Shown: positions 1 to 12,218 of the stretch, in pieces
Position numbering within the stretch: position 1 is the stretch's first letter
How the letters are laid out: each line of letters starts with the position of its first letter
Origin: Klebsormidium nitens
Taxonomy: Eukaryota; Streptophyta; Klebsormidiophyceae; Klebsormidiales; Klebsormidiaceae
Direction: 5' to 3'
Assembly (NCBI GenBank): GCA_000708835.1
Contig: DF237424.1
Location: 1-64,000 of the forward strand
DNA length: 64,000 bases
Program-made: the position numbers and the translations under genes
The notes under the pieces: model-generated
Database searches by the model: none
The model's input: the letters and a program-made list of their open reading frames with translations, nothing else
What the model was told of the DNA's origin: nothing

Positions 1-1084
1 AGACGTGGCCATGTGCTGCGCTTGCCTCTGCTGACACTACAAAGCATCCGGGGGCCCAAGAGCCCCCGGCACGCCTGGTTCCAGGAGAGGAGGGGATCCC
101 TTCGCCTCCACCTTTTTCAGACTCGCGCACACACGCGCGCGCCCAGAGGAGCATACCTCAATACCTTACGAGTGAGCCGAGCGCCCTCCCCTGAGTGGCT
201 CTCCCTGCGCAGCATGCTGGCGAAAGTTTCGCAATGAGCAAAGATTATCTAAGCAAAGGAACAATCATTCAGCCCTAATATATGTGTATCGATCAAAAGC
301 AATCATAGGTGCAATGTATACACCGGAGGAATTGGTGCATAAGGCCCCCATGAGGCCTGGCTGAAAGATGTGCAGAATGCGCATATCCGGGTACTTCTGG
401 CCCAAAAGCTGGCGCTATATCATGGACATCACCGGTTCGACACACTCACGCGCTGGGCGTACTCAGATCGAACCGTAACATGATACCGTCCATGATTCGT
501 GGCATGTAATCGACACTCGCAAGGTTGAAACTTGCCTTTTTCCAAGGCACATATGTCGGATAAAGTGAAATGGTACTAAGCTCCAATCTAGACGCGACTC
601 ACCGGCGCGTACAGTTCAAATGACTGCTCTTCATTTAAGCTGAATGAAGCATCAACCTAAAAATGTGGCCGCCTGTCGAGTTTGTATGTACAAACGTAGT
701 CAGGTGGATGATAATGAAAACTTGCAGCCTGCATGTTGGATGTACATGCAACATGTATATTGTGCTCTTGGCAACCCAGGCGTTGGGCCCGCCATGCCAA
801 TTATGCTGCATGTGGTAGACGCAGCATGTGGTAGACGAGTCCTGTGGAGTCTCATTCAAAGCATGCAGCCGGTAAGTTAAGGGCATAAGGCCTCGCCGCC
901 ATGTCGAACCTCGTATAGAGGACACAAGCTGCGGTCAATGCAAAACAAGGCGCCATCCAGGTTGAGCGCCCGAGTGAGAGACGTCGAGAGGTTTGGGCGG
1001 TTATTACAGATAGCTGGCTTCTTTAGTGTCGTTCTTCAGTGTCGTTGATTCCAGAAGGGAGATAACCTTGGACTCGGATCATGC
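1..1084. other. Non-coding flank, no gene seen
   Basis: This stretch lies downstream of the minus-strand PWP1 stop codon. Only short open frames occur, none with recognisable protein similarity or consistent splice sites. Its right end probably holds the PWP1 3' untranslated region. Confidence 0.5.
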
Positions 1085-4000
1085 TCAATCCTCCTCAATC
1101 TCTGCAGGCTCGGCGGGCTTTTCTCGTTTCGTCCTTTGGGGCCCTAGGGTAGGGAAGCGTCGGGCCACGGCCGCAGTGTCCAAAACGCCCCAAACCTGGA
1201 GAAAGAACCAACAGGCTTCAATGCTTGCAGTCCCCCCAAACCTTTCGCCTCAGAATCAGATTTGCAGCCTATAGAAGTGAAGCCCATGGGAAGTGGGGAA
1301 CCATCTAGGTCAATTTGGGTATTCTCAAATCGCAGTGCTAACATGGGGCAAACATCAGTATTAGCTACAAAGAAGACGCCCGAGTCTGAAGAGGTGGACC
1401 AAGTGGCGAGCTGGAAACGTTTCCATGATTGGTCCGATCGGTGAGAGGGAACAACAGATGTGCCGTCCAATACAACGGCAGTCAAGCTGAAGATAGAAAT
1501 TTGGACTAGAGCGCCTTACGTTTAGTTCACCCTTCGATCCTCCGTTCGCGAGCAGATGGGGGGCGTCTTTGCAGAAGGAAACCGAAAAGACAGCTCCCTG
1601 TAGGGACAGAACGGGTGAAAGCTTTGCAACTTCGCTAGATCCGCAGGCTCCCATGCACCTCTACATCGATTTCTGATGCGCCCGGGGATTCGCCCCGTCG
1701 CAGCATGAAAGTTATCCTGGCCTATCACGAGCCAATTGAGCGGGGTCGATCAAGATCCAATTGAACAGATCGAAAGGCCAGGAAAGACCCAGGCAATCTG
1801 CAAAGTCATATTGCGCGTGCACTTTTGGGAATCGACACGCAGTACGCGGGCCGCGACCGTGGGACTTATACAACGAGAGGAGGATTCTCAAGGAACTTTA
1901 ATCCTGCGCCTCAAAAATCTGAGAGCTTCATCAAGCCTGATCAGCAAGCAGTGCTCACCACTTTCGGGTTCTTCGAGGCCAGCATGGCTGGCCGGTGTCC
2001 TGTCGTGTCCCACAGCTTAACCTGGAAAAGGAAGAGAGTGCGCCCATCAGCAGGGAGGAAGTAGATCAGTGGAAAGACAGCCTGCTTCATGGGTCAGGAG
2101 GCTCCTGTTTCCAACAGGCATGCTGCGAGCTCGAAAGAAGGAAAGAGGACACCGCCAGCTACTACGTTCTTTCAATCGCGCAGTTTCCTTGGGAACTCGT
2201 GCCATCAGAGCTCAACGGACGGGAGAATACAGCAGGACTTAGTGTTTCGTCGCCAGAGGTGATGGGCCCGACAAGAACAACGCCCGGTTACCCTGGTGGT
2301 AAAGGCTGTCGCTAGGGGGCGTTGGCTTACCATTTTGTCTGTCGATCCCGTTGCTAGGAACTGCAATACAGACATTTGAAAATGGTCAAGCAAGGAAGTT
2401 CGAAGAAGGGTTGTAACTGCCCTAAAAGCGGTAGCTGCAGACGCGATGCACTCCGAACCTCCTCCGAAATTCCTGTTATATCCCTTGCCTACTTTGCCCC
2501 CCCTACTTTGCCAAAACATCTGTCAAGTACACTTGAAAAACTCTGCCAGGACTTACAAGCACTACACACTGTAAGCCTAAAAACTTAACAAGAAGACAGA
2601 TATAAATATACACTTATCTCCAAGCGCTTGCGCGATATCAACGCTTCAAATCCAACTTCTCAAAAGTTCGCAGTCCCTTACGTTCGGCACTGCCGGATTG
2701 TACGACACTGAACACGTCGGCTTGTCGTGCGCCGCCAACGTGAACAGCGCCCCCTCGCCTGCCGCCCCACTACTGCTCGCCCCGTCCGCCGCCCTCCCTT
2801 TTCTGACGTCATGACACCGCACCAGACCGTCTTCCGTACTGACTACGAAGTACTGCGGCGCGTGCGGGTCCCACGCTGCGCACTCCACGTCAGCAGAGAC
2901 CTGCCACGTCAGCGCGGGCTGCTGCGGGGAGCGCATGTCGATGACTGCGGCCATTTTGTCGAAGCCGCCGCTCAGGAGGACCGTCGGCTCGGCGGGGTTC
3001 CATACGACCGTTTGGACCTGCGCACAGCAAGAGTTACAAACCGCCTGTCAGGGACCAATGCAGAAGGACCTGCTTGTCGAAAGTCCGATCCAATTGGAAG
3101 ATTTGGAAGGATAGTTGCAGACAATCGACAGGAGTTGCCTAGTTGACGCTGCGGCGATGACTAGAATCCTTTCGACGCCCGGCCCCGAAGAACAGATCCG
3201 ACTTCGGAGGTGGTGACACTGCGGGATTGCAACCGGGAATAAGCGTTGCCGGGGTGAAAAGAAATCGAAGCACTAAGAGTGTCGCAGCGCTTCGCAGCAG
3301 CGCAACAACTGCAGGCTGAGAAGCAATCCGTATGCGGCACAGGATTATCAATGCAGTCAAATTGGTAGGCCGTCCACTCAAAATAGCACCCCATAAACGC
3401 ATCTGAAACTGGGCGAATTATCGGCCGCGGAACGTCATACTGAGACGGCACATTTCACGAACGCCCGAATGAAGCCGTTGAGCTAAGTCGCAGCCACCAG
3501 AGACCCGGTAAAAGTCGCGGAATGGCAAGCATGGAACGCTTTTTCAGAAAGTTTCAAATCCCGCTCGCGGTTCTCAAGCGGCGCACCTTGTCCGTGTGGT
3601 GCGTCAGAGTGTGCTCGCACTTGCCCGTCGTGATGTCCCACGCCTTGATTGTTGTGTCCGCGGAACAACTGGCCAGCACGTTTCTGCAAAAATGATGTTG
3701 GAGGCATAACACTTTCCGCCTTGCACCCTGAAACATTCGGCGGGGAACGGGAGCACCCTGACAAGGGCAGAGATTGTCTGCAGTTCTAATTTGGAAGGTA
3801 CGGAGAATTACGCTCGAAAAGAGACTCTGATACCTATCAACGCGTCAACACCAGGAAAAGGATCGACACCTAACTCTAGACTCCAACAAAGATGGTGATA
3901 GCGGAAGACCGGAAACGGCTTATTGACAAGCTGAGGACTTGAGCACATGCGAGTTGAGGAGTTGACCAGGCTCCCCACTCCGCCACAGGACCGCTTAAAG

Positions 4001-7000
4001 TGGAAACCGGGGCAAGGCATCTTAGTGCTGCGTAGAAGAGGAGAAGCCTGCACGCATGCGCCAAGCAATTGATGGGTGCACAGTGACCCACCTAAACTCC
4101 GCGTTCCACGCCAGGCCCAGCACCGAGTCGGTATGACTCCCCTCCTTGAGGTTGCGCTGCAGACCACGATGCGACCGCGTCAGTAGGCTCAATTTCGAGA
4201 CTGTTTCCGTCTCACCAGACCTTACGTAGTCGTTGTCTCCAATGATGCAACGGTAGTCTCCTCCTTCCTCATCGAGCCCCAACAGGTGGGAAAATGAACG
4301 ACAATCGCGTTTTGCAGGCATGTTGAGGGTCAGGACCAAAGCGACAGCTGGTTGAGTGCAAGAGTATTCTTCGCAATCTATCCGGACCGATTTCCAATCC
4401 GTAATTTACTTCGAAAAATTGAATAATGTATGAATGGATCAGGGTTCTAAAAGCCCGCACAGCAATCGCGTAGGTCAACAAGAAACCGCACAAACAAAGC
4501 GGGGCAACAGAACCGGATAGTAGGCAGTTGTCGTTTACAGACCGAGGGTAAGCATCCACTGACCCTGCCGGGGGCCATTTGCCCTGCAAACGCTAAAGAT
4601 TGATTCATATACCAAAAGATTTGAACGAGCGACCGTTGACGGCCGCCGAAGGCTCACCTTCTTCTTCTTCTTGCTCTTCTTTTTCTTTTTCCCATCCTCG
4701 CTGGTTGGTTCGTCCTCAGCAGCCGTCCCCTCCTCTTCGTAGCCGCCCAACGTTTGCACGGGCTCGACCGCATCCAGCTGCGGAAGCGACCGGTGTCAAT
4801 AAAAGAATTTGACAAGCTTGAAGGCCTACCACGAGACTCAGTCGCGTGAACTTATGCATCGACCGGCAAGAGGCTGAGGCCACTGCAAATTTTTGCATGC
4901 CTAATCTGAGGAAACCCAACAACCAAAACGAAGCAACGCAAAGTAGCACCAAAAAGAGGATGTGACCCCTACACCAACCAAGGAGGTCGACCCAAACAAG
5001 AAAGCCTAAACCGCTCACCCATACAACTTGTTCAAACTACTTCCTAGAAGTCGACTCGCTCAGATCCCTGACAGACCTTCATCCGCCTTCCTCAAAGCTA
5101 GTCTGACCATAACCGCTTTCTCCTGGGCAGAAGGATCATCCGCCGTCTCGCCTCAACAGGCAGCCAGACCGTTCAGCAAACCCAAGGGTTCTTACCACGT
5201 CCAAGTCCCAGATCTCAATCTCCGGCATGAGCGTCCCAACAGCCACCATGTTGCCTGCAAGACGATCGGCAATTGCTTGTCAGCCGGAATGCGCACTAGC
5301 GCCATTGAGGCGTCGCACAACAGCCTCAGGATGCACTGAAACAGAAACAAAAGGAAAGTTCGACCGCCTCTTCTCTGACACTCAAGCACGGTACCAGAAC
5401 AAGAAGTTCCCTGACTTACTTCCCCTTCCAGATGACTCTACTCTTTAGCTGTGGCAGACATACAATTCCGACTCACTCACATCGCACTCGTTCCAAAAAG
5501 GTACTTCCAACAGCAAGTGCTCCAAAGTCGTCCCATCGAATCAACCCGGTGGATCCGACCCGTATGTTACTAACAAGTATCGGAGCAGGGCCTAGGCCCA
5601 CCTTTACTGGCGGCCGGGTCTGCAGCAGTGGCAGCCGGGTTGCAGTCCATCCAGGCGAGCGCAAGGGGAAAGGCGGGCAGCATGATGTCATGGTGCACGT
5701 ACAGGTTGTCGAACTCGTCGCCCTGCGCCTCCTCGTACACCCACACCTGGCAAAGCGGGAATGATGCTATTGCGACAAACGTGCGTTCTTCCAAACTACT
5801 GGTACGACATCCAACGGTCACGGAAAGATGGGGACTACGTACTTCGTCGCTGCAAAGCTGAGCATCTTCGTATAGGCGGAACCGCCTGCTGTGGTGAAAA
5901 GTACGAGGTTTGCCAGGACTTTGAAACAAGATCAACAGTATCATACTTTTGATTGGAGTGATTCAATAAATCGATCACGAAGCTCCGATCAGAACGACTG
6001 AGAAGGCCAAACGTTATGCTCGAGCGATAGGACGTGAACTGGCCTTCGCCCTACCTCAATGTTGCTGACGTCATCCTCGTTGCGTGCTGTCAGCAGCAGC
6101 AGATCCGAGTCCCGAATGGTAAAGTCGTCGATCTCCTCTGAATCATCGTCCTGCACGGAGGGGAGCAGCAGCCTCGATACGTCAACTGGCAGCGGCTCTC
6201 TGCTTCTTCGGTATACTGGTACGTAAGTACTCCACCAGACACTAGATACATGGCTAGATTAGAGCGTCCGGACTCTACAAGTCACGAGCCGTTGAACCCA
6301 AGACCTCACGTCCCGTTTCGGGGAGCAGGATTCTGATGCGGTTGTTTGTTTTGAAGCTCTGCATTCGCGAGGGGAAGGCCGCCGTCGACTATGTCTAGCG
6401 ATCCAAAACGAGTGTCATCCACCGACACGGGTGCTCTGCTCCCAACGAGCCCGGCAGATTACAGTGTTGCATTGCTCCGCTTCTTACATCTAGACCGCAG
6501 AAGCGCGAAATGGCCTGAAAACGGCCACAAACCACAGCGCTGCCGCTGTTTGATGATGTCGAGAAGTGAACGCTTTAGATTGAGATCGTTTTCGCTAAGT
6601 TTGTAACAAAATCAGGTAGTAAACCTCTTCGTGGAGATAACTTGCGTTCCCCGGACTAAAGCTTGCAAACTTAGACCTTACATCGGACGTTTGCGCTGCG
6701 ACGTCAAGCATTGCAGGATTTCCAACCGTCTTGTATTCCAAAGCATACCTGATGTTTCCAGACTAGCTTTGGTAAACTAGGCGGTGTGCATCTGATTCTA
6801 CATGCTCTTCTGTGCAGAAACGAGCCCAACAGGACTTTCGAGTGAGTGACTGACTAGTCGTCAAGATCGCTTGACTAGCACATCATTTCTTTAATGGAGG
6901 CAAGCACACTTTCAATGCCTTCCAATCTGAAAACGCAACTTACAGAAGAAAGGCAGGAAGAATGCGTACCCCTTTTAAGGTGATGTAAGGATCGTCTTCG

Positions 7001-8397
7001 CTGCTGATGTACTGTGCATTGCCCAGGCCCCCGTTGCCAAAGAGCCGCTCGGTGTCTGCAAAGTTGCGGAAAGGGACCCAAGACATTAGGAGGAGAACGT
7101 CTTTTCCAACGAAGTCCCTCTCGACCAAACCGTTAATTTCTTCGAAATCAAATGAACTTGAACCTTCAAGAAGCTTTCATAACAAGCAGCTAATACCAAG
7201 TTCACCTTGACAATATAGAACCTTGGGGCGACTCCTCGAGGGAGGATTTGTGTCACTGCTTACAGTTGTGGCGGCAACACTATGCAGCAAGTCTCAGCCC
7301 AAATCGCCCCGCTTTTATCGTGTCCATCATAGCTTGGACTTTCCGAGGGAAGTGACAATCTCAATCCGCAAAACACCCTTCCCCTATCCTTTGCCCCAGT
7401 CCCAATCTTCCCCCGCTCTCACCTGCCTGCTCGTCCTCCTGGTCATAGTTGTCCATATCTAGTTCTGCCAGGCCAGCCGCCAGTGCATCGGTGCTTTTTT
7501 TGGCCGCGCGCTTGCCCTTTCCTCCCCCAAGAGCGGCCGCCACCGCCCTTGCCTGCTCTGCGGGGTCAGCTTCCTCCTCCATGCCCCCTTCTTCCTCCTC
7601 CTCATTTTCGTCATCTTCCTCCCACTCATCCTCTTCATCGCTGTACAGAAATTCGAATTTCACCAAGGATGAGAATTAGGGTTTCAGGAACAGAGTCGTG
7701 ATGGGTCGGTGGTGCACCACATTAGCATCACACCACCACCATCAAAGGTGTCAGATTAGGGTTAGGGTTAAGAAGCCCCAAGACCTCGCAAAAGAAACCT
7801 GCTTTGAGCTATGAGGAATGTACAGCCCAACAAATTCCTGGGTACGTCACGAAGGTTACGCTCTGCTATTTTCCAAAAATCTGACGCCTGAAGATGTGTA
7901 AAGCTGCAGCCTACAAAAAACAAAACTTCGACTCTTAACAACATTGAAAGCTCAACTGGACTCTGGTAATGGTGCACCAATCAGGTGCCATCACAGCATT
8001 GCTCAAGATTGCTTAATAAGAAGTAAAACATTTCTTCTACAATACTTGGAGTGCCACCAGCTTCTATAAAATCAGCTTTCAAGTAGGATTCCGAATGCAC
8101 AAGGCAGGACGCTGAGAGCAGCAGTTTCCATGTGAATGCCCCTTATGCTGTGAACGAAGGTAGAAGTGACAGCTATGCAATGCCGCCTTCCTGCAACATC
8201 CGCGTCACAAAAGCAGTACGAAGCGCCGCTTGCGATGCTAAGTCGGCTAACCTGCTATCCTCGTCACCCTCGCCCCTGGTTTCCTGTGCTTTCAGTGCGG
8301 CTGCCTTCATAGCCTCAAGCTCCTCCTCAGTAGGGTCCACCGTGATGGGCGTTGTCTTTGCAGCGCCCTTGGGCACCCAGCACACTGAGCTGATCAT
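1085..8397 (-). CDS. PWP1: PWP1-like WD40 ribosome-biogenesis protein
   Basis: I rebuilt fourteen exons: 8397-8252, 7640-7423, 7055-6970, 6150-6055, 5746-5602, 5254-5196, 4777-4658, 4156-4092, 3683-3587, 3017-2682, 2360-2331, 2021-1959, 1597-1520 and 1195-1085. All introns are GT-AG and the phases agree, giving 549 residues, slightly longer than the roughly 500 usual for the family. The N-terminus MISSVCWVPKGAAK is the family signature, with the start at the ATG that opens it. An acidic stretch spans residues 49-121 and a lysine run ends near residue 290. WD repeats follow, including EIEIWDLDV near 245, GSHTDSVLGLAW near 296, IKAWDITTGKC in exon 9, and ATGSTDKM joined to VKLWD across exons 11 and 12. 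PWP1 proteins act in the nucleus and nucleolus in large-subunit ribosome assembly and rDNA control. The gene is divergent from CPN20. Confidence 0.93.
7756..7770 (+). repeat. Short TTAGGG-type interstitial repeat
   Basis: Two and a half TTAGGG units sit in PWP1 intron 1. This is too short to be a telomere relic with any certainty and may be chance or a plant telo-box-like element. Confidence 0.4.
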
Positions 8398-8952
8398 GAT
8401 GCTGGCTGGTTTGACAAATTTATGCAGCAAGAGTGGTGTTCCACCGCAAAGCAGAAGTTCTAGAAGAAAGAAAGACAAACCAATGGGTTTGTTCCTGCGC
8501 ACCAGGATTTCTGTTCGTCACCAAGAAAATGCAGATGCGTCCTACGTTTCAACTTTCACGTTGCATGCTCTGAGTCTGACTTCTGAAAAGATGCAGCTCA
8601 ACCTTTAACTCTTGCAACCATTTTTGAACTTGTTCAATGTCCGCCGCCGCAAGGCCTCCATCACGAGACTTTGCATCAGGGGCTATCAGTATATCCTGTG
8701 GAGGCCCTGTAGACAAGCACTTTCTCGGTAATGGTTTTGCTTCCCTAGAACTTTCCAGAGAATCTCTCTAGCTGTGCAATTCTGCATCCTCTTCCAATTT
8801 CAGCACAGGCGCTCCAACAAAGCAACAACAAGCTGCAACGAAATCCGCTTTTGCCACATTCCAAGCCGAAGCGCCCCCCAAAAGTAGAACGCATACTCTG
8901 AAGCCAGCGTCTTCCTGACGACTCTTCGTCAAGTTGCTCGAACAGCGTCAGA
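8398..8952. promoter_or_regulatory. Shared 5' region of PWP1 and CPN20
   Basis: This 555-bp stretch separates the start codons of the divergent PWP1 and CPN20 genes, so it should hold both promoters and 5' untranslated regions. I could not identify a specific TATA box or motif with confidence. Confidence 0.45.
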
Positions 8953-11300
8953 ATGGCGTGCATTGCGGCTCTGCAGAGTGCGGGAGTGGTTATGCAGAAG
9001 TCTTTGACCACCTTGCCAGCGTGCTCCTCTACCAACATCAGGAGCTTTGCGGCCTTCACTGGCCTGAGAAAGGACCCTTTTGCTGCCACATCACGGGCCT
9101 CAGCGAGGACTGTGCACAGGCGGCAGTCTGGGGTGCGAGCGTCTACAGCAGTGAGCACCAAGGTGAGCTTGCAGAGGATGTTTTAAGGGCTTGACGAATG
9201 CCGTGTATCTGTAATATTAGGATCCGTAGCACTCTTCAATTGTCTCGAGAAGCATGAGCTGAAATTTTCACGAAAAATTCATGATTGCAGTCGCTGACAA
9301 GAAGAATAAAAATGCATATTGCACACAATGCAAAGTTCCTCTAGGAACATCCTGCAAAGGGCGGGTAGAAGTGATGGTACTCCAGAGGCCATCAGCACTT
9401 GCATCGCATGTGCTATATCCTACCGGAGGCTGTGTCAACCTTTACCAAGAGCGGCTGCTACATGTGCTGAACCCTGACTTCAGATGCCGCGCTTTGCCTT
9501 CTCGGGTTGATTGAATGAACACTTTATACTGCGCACAATCTGCAGTTCACAACTATCAAGCCTGTGGGGGACCGCATTCTGGTGAAGAAAGAGAAGGCTC
9601 AGGAGAAGACCAGTGGTGGCATTCTGCTCCCGTCCACAGCACAGAACAAGCCTACTTCTGGTTCAGTTGTGGCACTTGGCGAGGGGAAAACTCTGCCAAA
9701 TGGAAAGAAGATTGAAGTTGGGCTTTCGGTAAGTTGCCCGAGCATGTTCTGTTCACAATGATGTCAATGCCAACCTAGGGATTTACTCCTGATCTATGTG
9801 ACTGGTTGGAGCCTTTTGCAAATCTTCATTGGACGAGTTACCAAAGCTGTTGTGAGCCATCGCCATGAAGTCAGTTCAGATTCAAACGACGACCACCTTT
9901 GATCGCCAATTGAGGCAAAAAACACCGGTTGCAAGTGCGGTTCACACATTTCAACGTCGGAGAATATCCGTGGCTGTTTCCACATCCTGGCTGGCATGCG
10001 CCGTAACAGTTCGTTTTCTGCACTCCACTCCCAGCCAATCAAGGCTTGCCTTAGCTGAAAGGCATCAATGTGCTGGTGCAGACTGGCAGCAAGGTAATCT
10101 ACTCCAGATATGCGGGTACCGAGGTTGAGTTCCAGGGAGAGGAGCACCTCATCCTGAAGGAGGAAGATGTGATTGGGCTGTTGGACTCAGATGATGTGAA
10201 GGACATGAAGCCCCTCGGAGATAGAGTTCTGATTAAGGTAAGTGATTTCTCAGTTCGACGCGGACTAATCCCGTGTTTCCTAGTGGCCACTGCCGTTTGA
10301 TTGGAGGAAACTTACTTTCAATGTAAACTTGGGAAGTCGAGATTGCAGCTGTCACAACAAGCAAGGTTGCTCTCTGAGTGCCGCCTGTCTTTCTCAAAAC
10401 ACGTTGACAAGGAACTGTGTCTTTCATAGCGGTTGTTCTGGCGGTTCTCGTGTATGGATGTGGAAGCGCCTCTCTTTCACATATGGAAAAGGAAGTCTCA
10501 ATCACATGAGATTGCATGAGTTTCGACAGCTTTGTGCACATACTAGCGGTCTAGTTTGAAGCTACGTTGCTAGGTCAAGGGTGATTTACGAAGCCGTTAT
10601 TGAAGCGAAGATAGTAAGTCACATGTGTAACTCTTCCTGCTCTGGTCGACAGGTAGCTGCTGCTGAGGAGAAGACCCAGGGGGGGATCATCTTGACGGAT
10701 AGCACAAAAGAAAAGCCAGTTATTGGAACGGTGAGCCATGCACCTTAATGTGAATGCTTGAATGTCTTCCACTTTTGGCCGACTACTGATTGGAAAGCTT
10801 CCCAACCGTCTCTCTGGAAAGCTTCCTAACCGTTTGCTCAAGTTTGGAATGCTTTTGTAGACCATAGTCGTCCTGGAATTCTGAATTTTGTCCAACAAGC
10901 ATAGTTACATCTGTTTCTGAACGACTTCTCGCATCGGGAAACGGCCTCTGGCGTAGTCGGTTTCACGTTTTTGGGGTCTCTAGACATGCCTGTATCAGTT
11001 GTGCCGATTACAAGTATGGCGAAGGTCTTGCAGCGTTCTGTCTCCGTCATCAGGATTCCAGACTCAAAAGGTCTCTTCTGTTGGTGGGAGCATACAATAT
11101 CAAGTCGCTCGCTTTTGCTCTGTTAGGTTGCCGCTGCGGGACCCGGCCCCCTCGACGAGGAGGGCAACAGGAAGGGCCTTGATCTGAAGGAGGGCAGCAC
11201 AGTTCTCTACTCGAAGTACGCCGGCACCGAGATGAAGGGCAAAGACGACTCCGCTTATGTCGTTATGAGAGCACAAGACGTCCTTGCTGTGCTCTCATAA
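8953..11300 (+). CDS. CPN20: Plastid 20-kDa co-chaperonin (tandem Cpn10)
   Basis: Five exons (8953-9162, 9546-9728, 10055-10237, 10653-10730, 11127-11300) are all in phase 0 and encode 275 residues. The first exon gives about 70 residues rich in Ser, Thr, Ala and Arg with few acidic residues, as expected of a plastid transit peptide. Two GroES-like domains follow in tandem. The first opens with IKPVGDRILVK and has the mobile-loop sequence EKTSGGILLP. The second opens with MKPLGDRVLIK near residue 182 and has EKTQGGIILT. Both end with the YSKYAGTE/YSRYAGTE type strand and a VI or VLAVL finish. This two-domain layout is specific to the chloroplast CPN20/21 co-chaperonin, which caps the Cpn60 chaperonin in folding stromal proteins such as Rubisco. 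It is divergent from PWP1 and convergent with the SDR gene. Confidence 0.96.
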
Positions 11301-12218
11301 ACGTCAGAATCATTATAGACAGGAATTAAGCATAATCTACCAGTTCATCAATGTATCATTGCCGGACGTGTACTCGGGGGACAGTTTTGGTCTGACAGTG
11401 ATAAAATATAGACTCGAGTGCTGGCATGTGAAGCCAGCTGTTGATTGGAAGTTAAGCTTCATGAGTCGGGCCGACATGGCCCAAAAGCTGAACGATTATA
11501 ACGTTGCTAGGGCCGGCCTGCATGACCCCAATTCTTGCCAATGCAAGTTCTTTCCTAATGGCGGCGGTCGTGGCTATCTCAGACGAGGGCACACCAAACC
11601 TTTAGCTTAAGTATCCAAATCAAGTTTATCGCATGGCGGCCGCACTCATGTCGAATCAATATTGTCAAGATCGTTCTTGTGACGATAATTGACGGCACTC
11701 ACGTTCAATTGATAGCTATCATCCACGACGGTTGACGTCATGCCCAGCTGGTGTGTGTAGGTCATGGACCATATACCCCAGCCTGTATGTACGCATAGAT
11801 ATCTGGCATGGGACCGTCAGTTTGCATACATTAGTACGTGGTGCCAGGAATCATAGGATCCGACATAATGGTCGATCGTCCAGCGCGCGCGGCCGGTCGA
11901 CCATCTAGATAAGATGGAGACACGAACAGGCCATGTTGGTAATCATTCTAAAGATAGCAAAGACATGCCACACCAGGCGGAGAATGACAAATGTGGGCCG
12001 GAAGCCAAAAGCTACTTAGGCATGCCGAGGAGATGCTGAAAATACATTCCCAATTCGAATTGTTCCGAGACGCCATCAGCGCGGTTGTTACGGTTGAAAG
12101 AAAGGCAGCATTCGTACATGCTCTCCGCCTTGCCAGGCAAGAACTGGACCTAAATCCAGACGCACCCTTGAAATCCGATTGAAGCGGATCAGGAGGGCTA
12201 CCCGATAGCCACTGTCCA
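11301..12218. other. Convergent intergenic stretch
   Basis: This lies between the stop codons of CPN20 and the SDR gene. A 63-codon plus-strand frame starts at 11991 but has no recognisable similarity. An inverted repeat (ATGGTCGA against TCGACCAT) occurs at about 11868-11904. Nothing else could be supported. Confidence 0.4.

Noticed and set aside
1196-1485. Minus-strand frame with ATWSTSSDSG resembling a WD repeat end
   Set aside because: It falls within a PWP1 intron. The frame starting at 1195 (VWGVLDTAAVARRF) fits the family end and the splice phase.
7756-7770. TTAGGG units as evidence of a telomere
   Set aside because: Only two and a half units occur, inside an intron of a conserved gene. 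This is far too short to indicate a chromosome end.
11991-12182. 63-codon plus-strand frame with protein-like composition
   Set aside because: It has a proper ATG and stop but no recognisable family, no splice partners and lies in a convergent intergenic region. There is not enough to call a gene.
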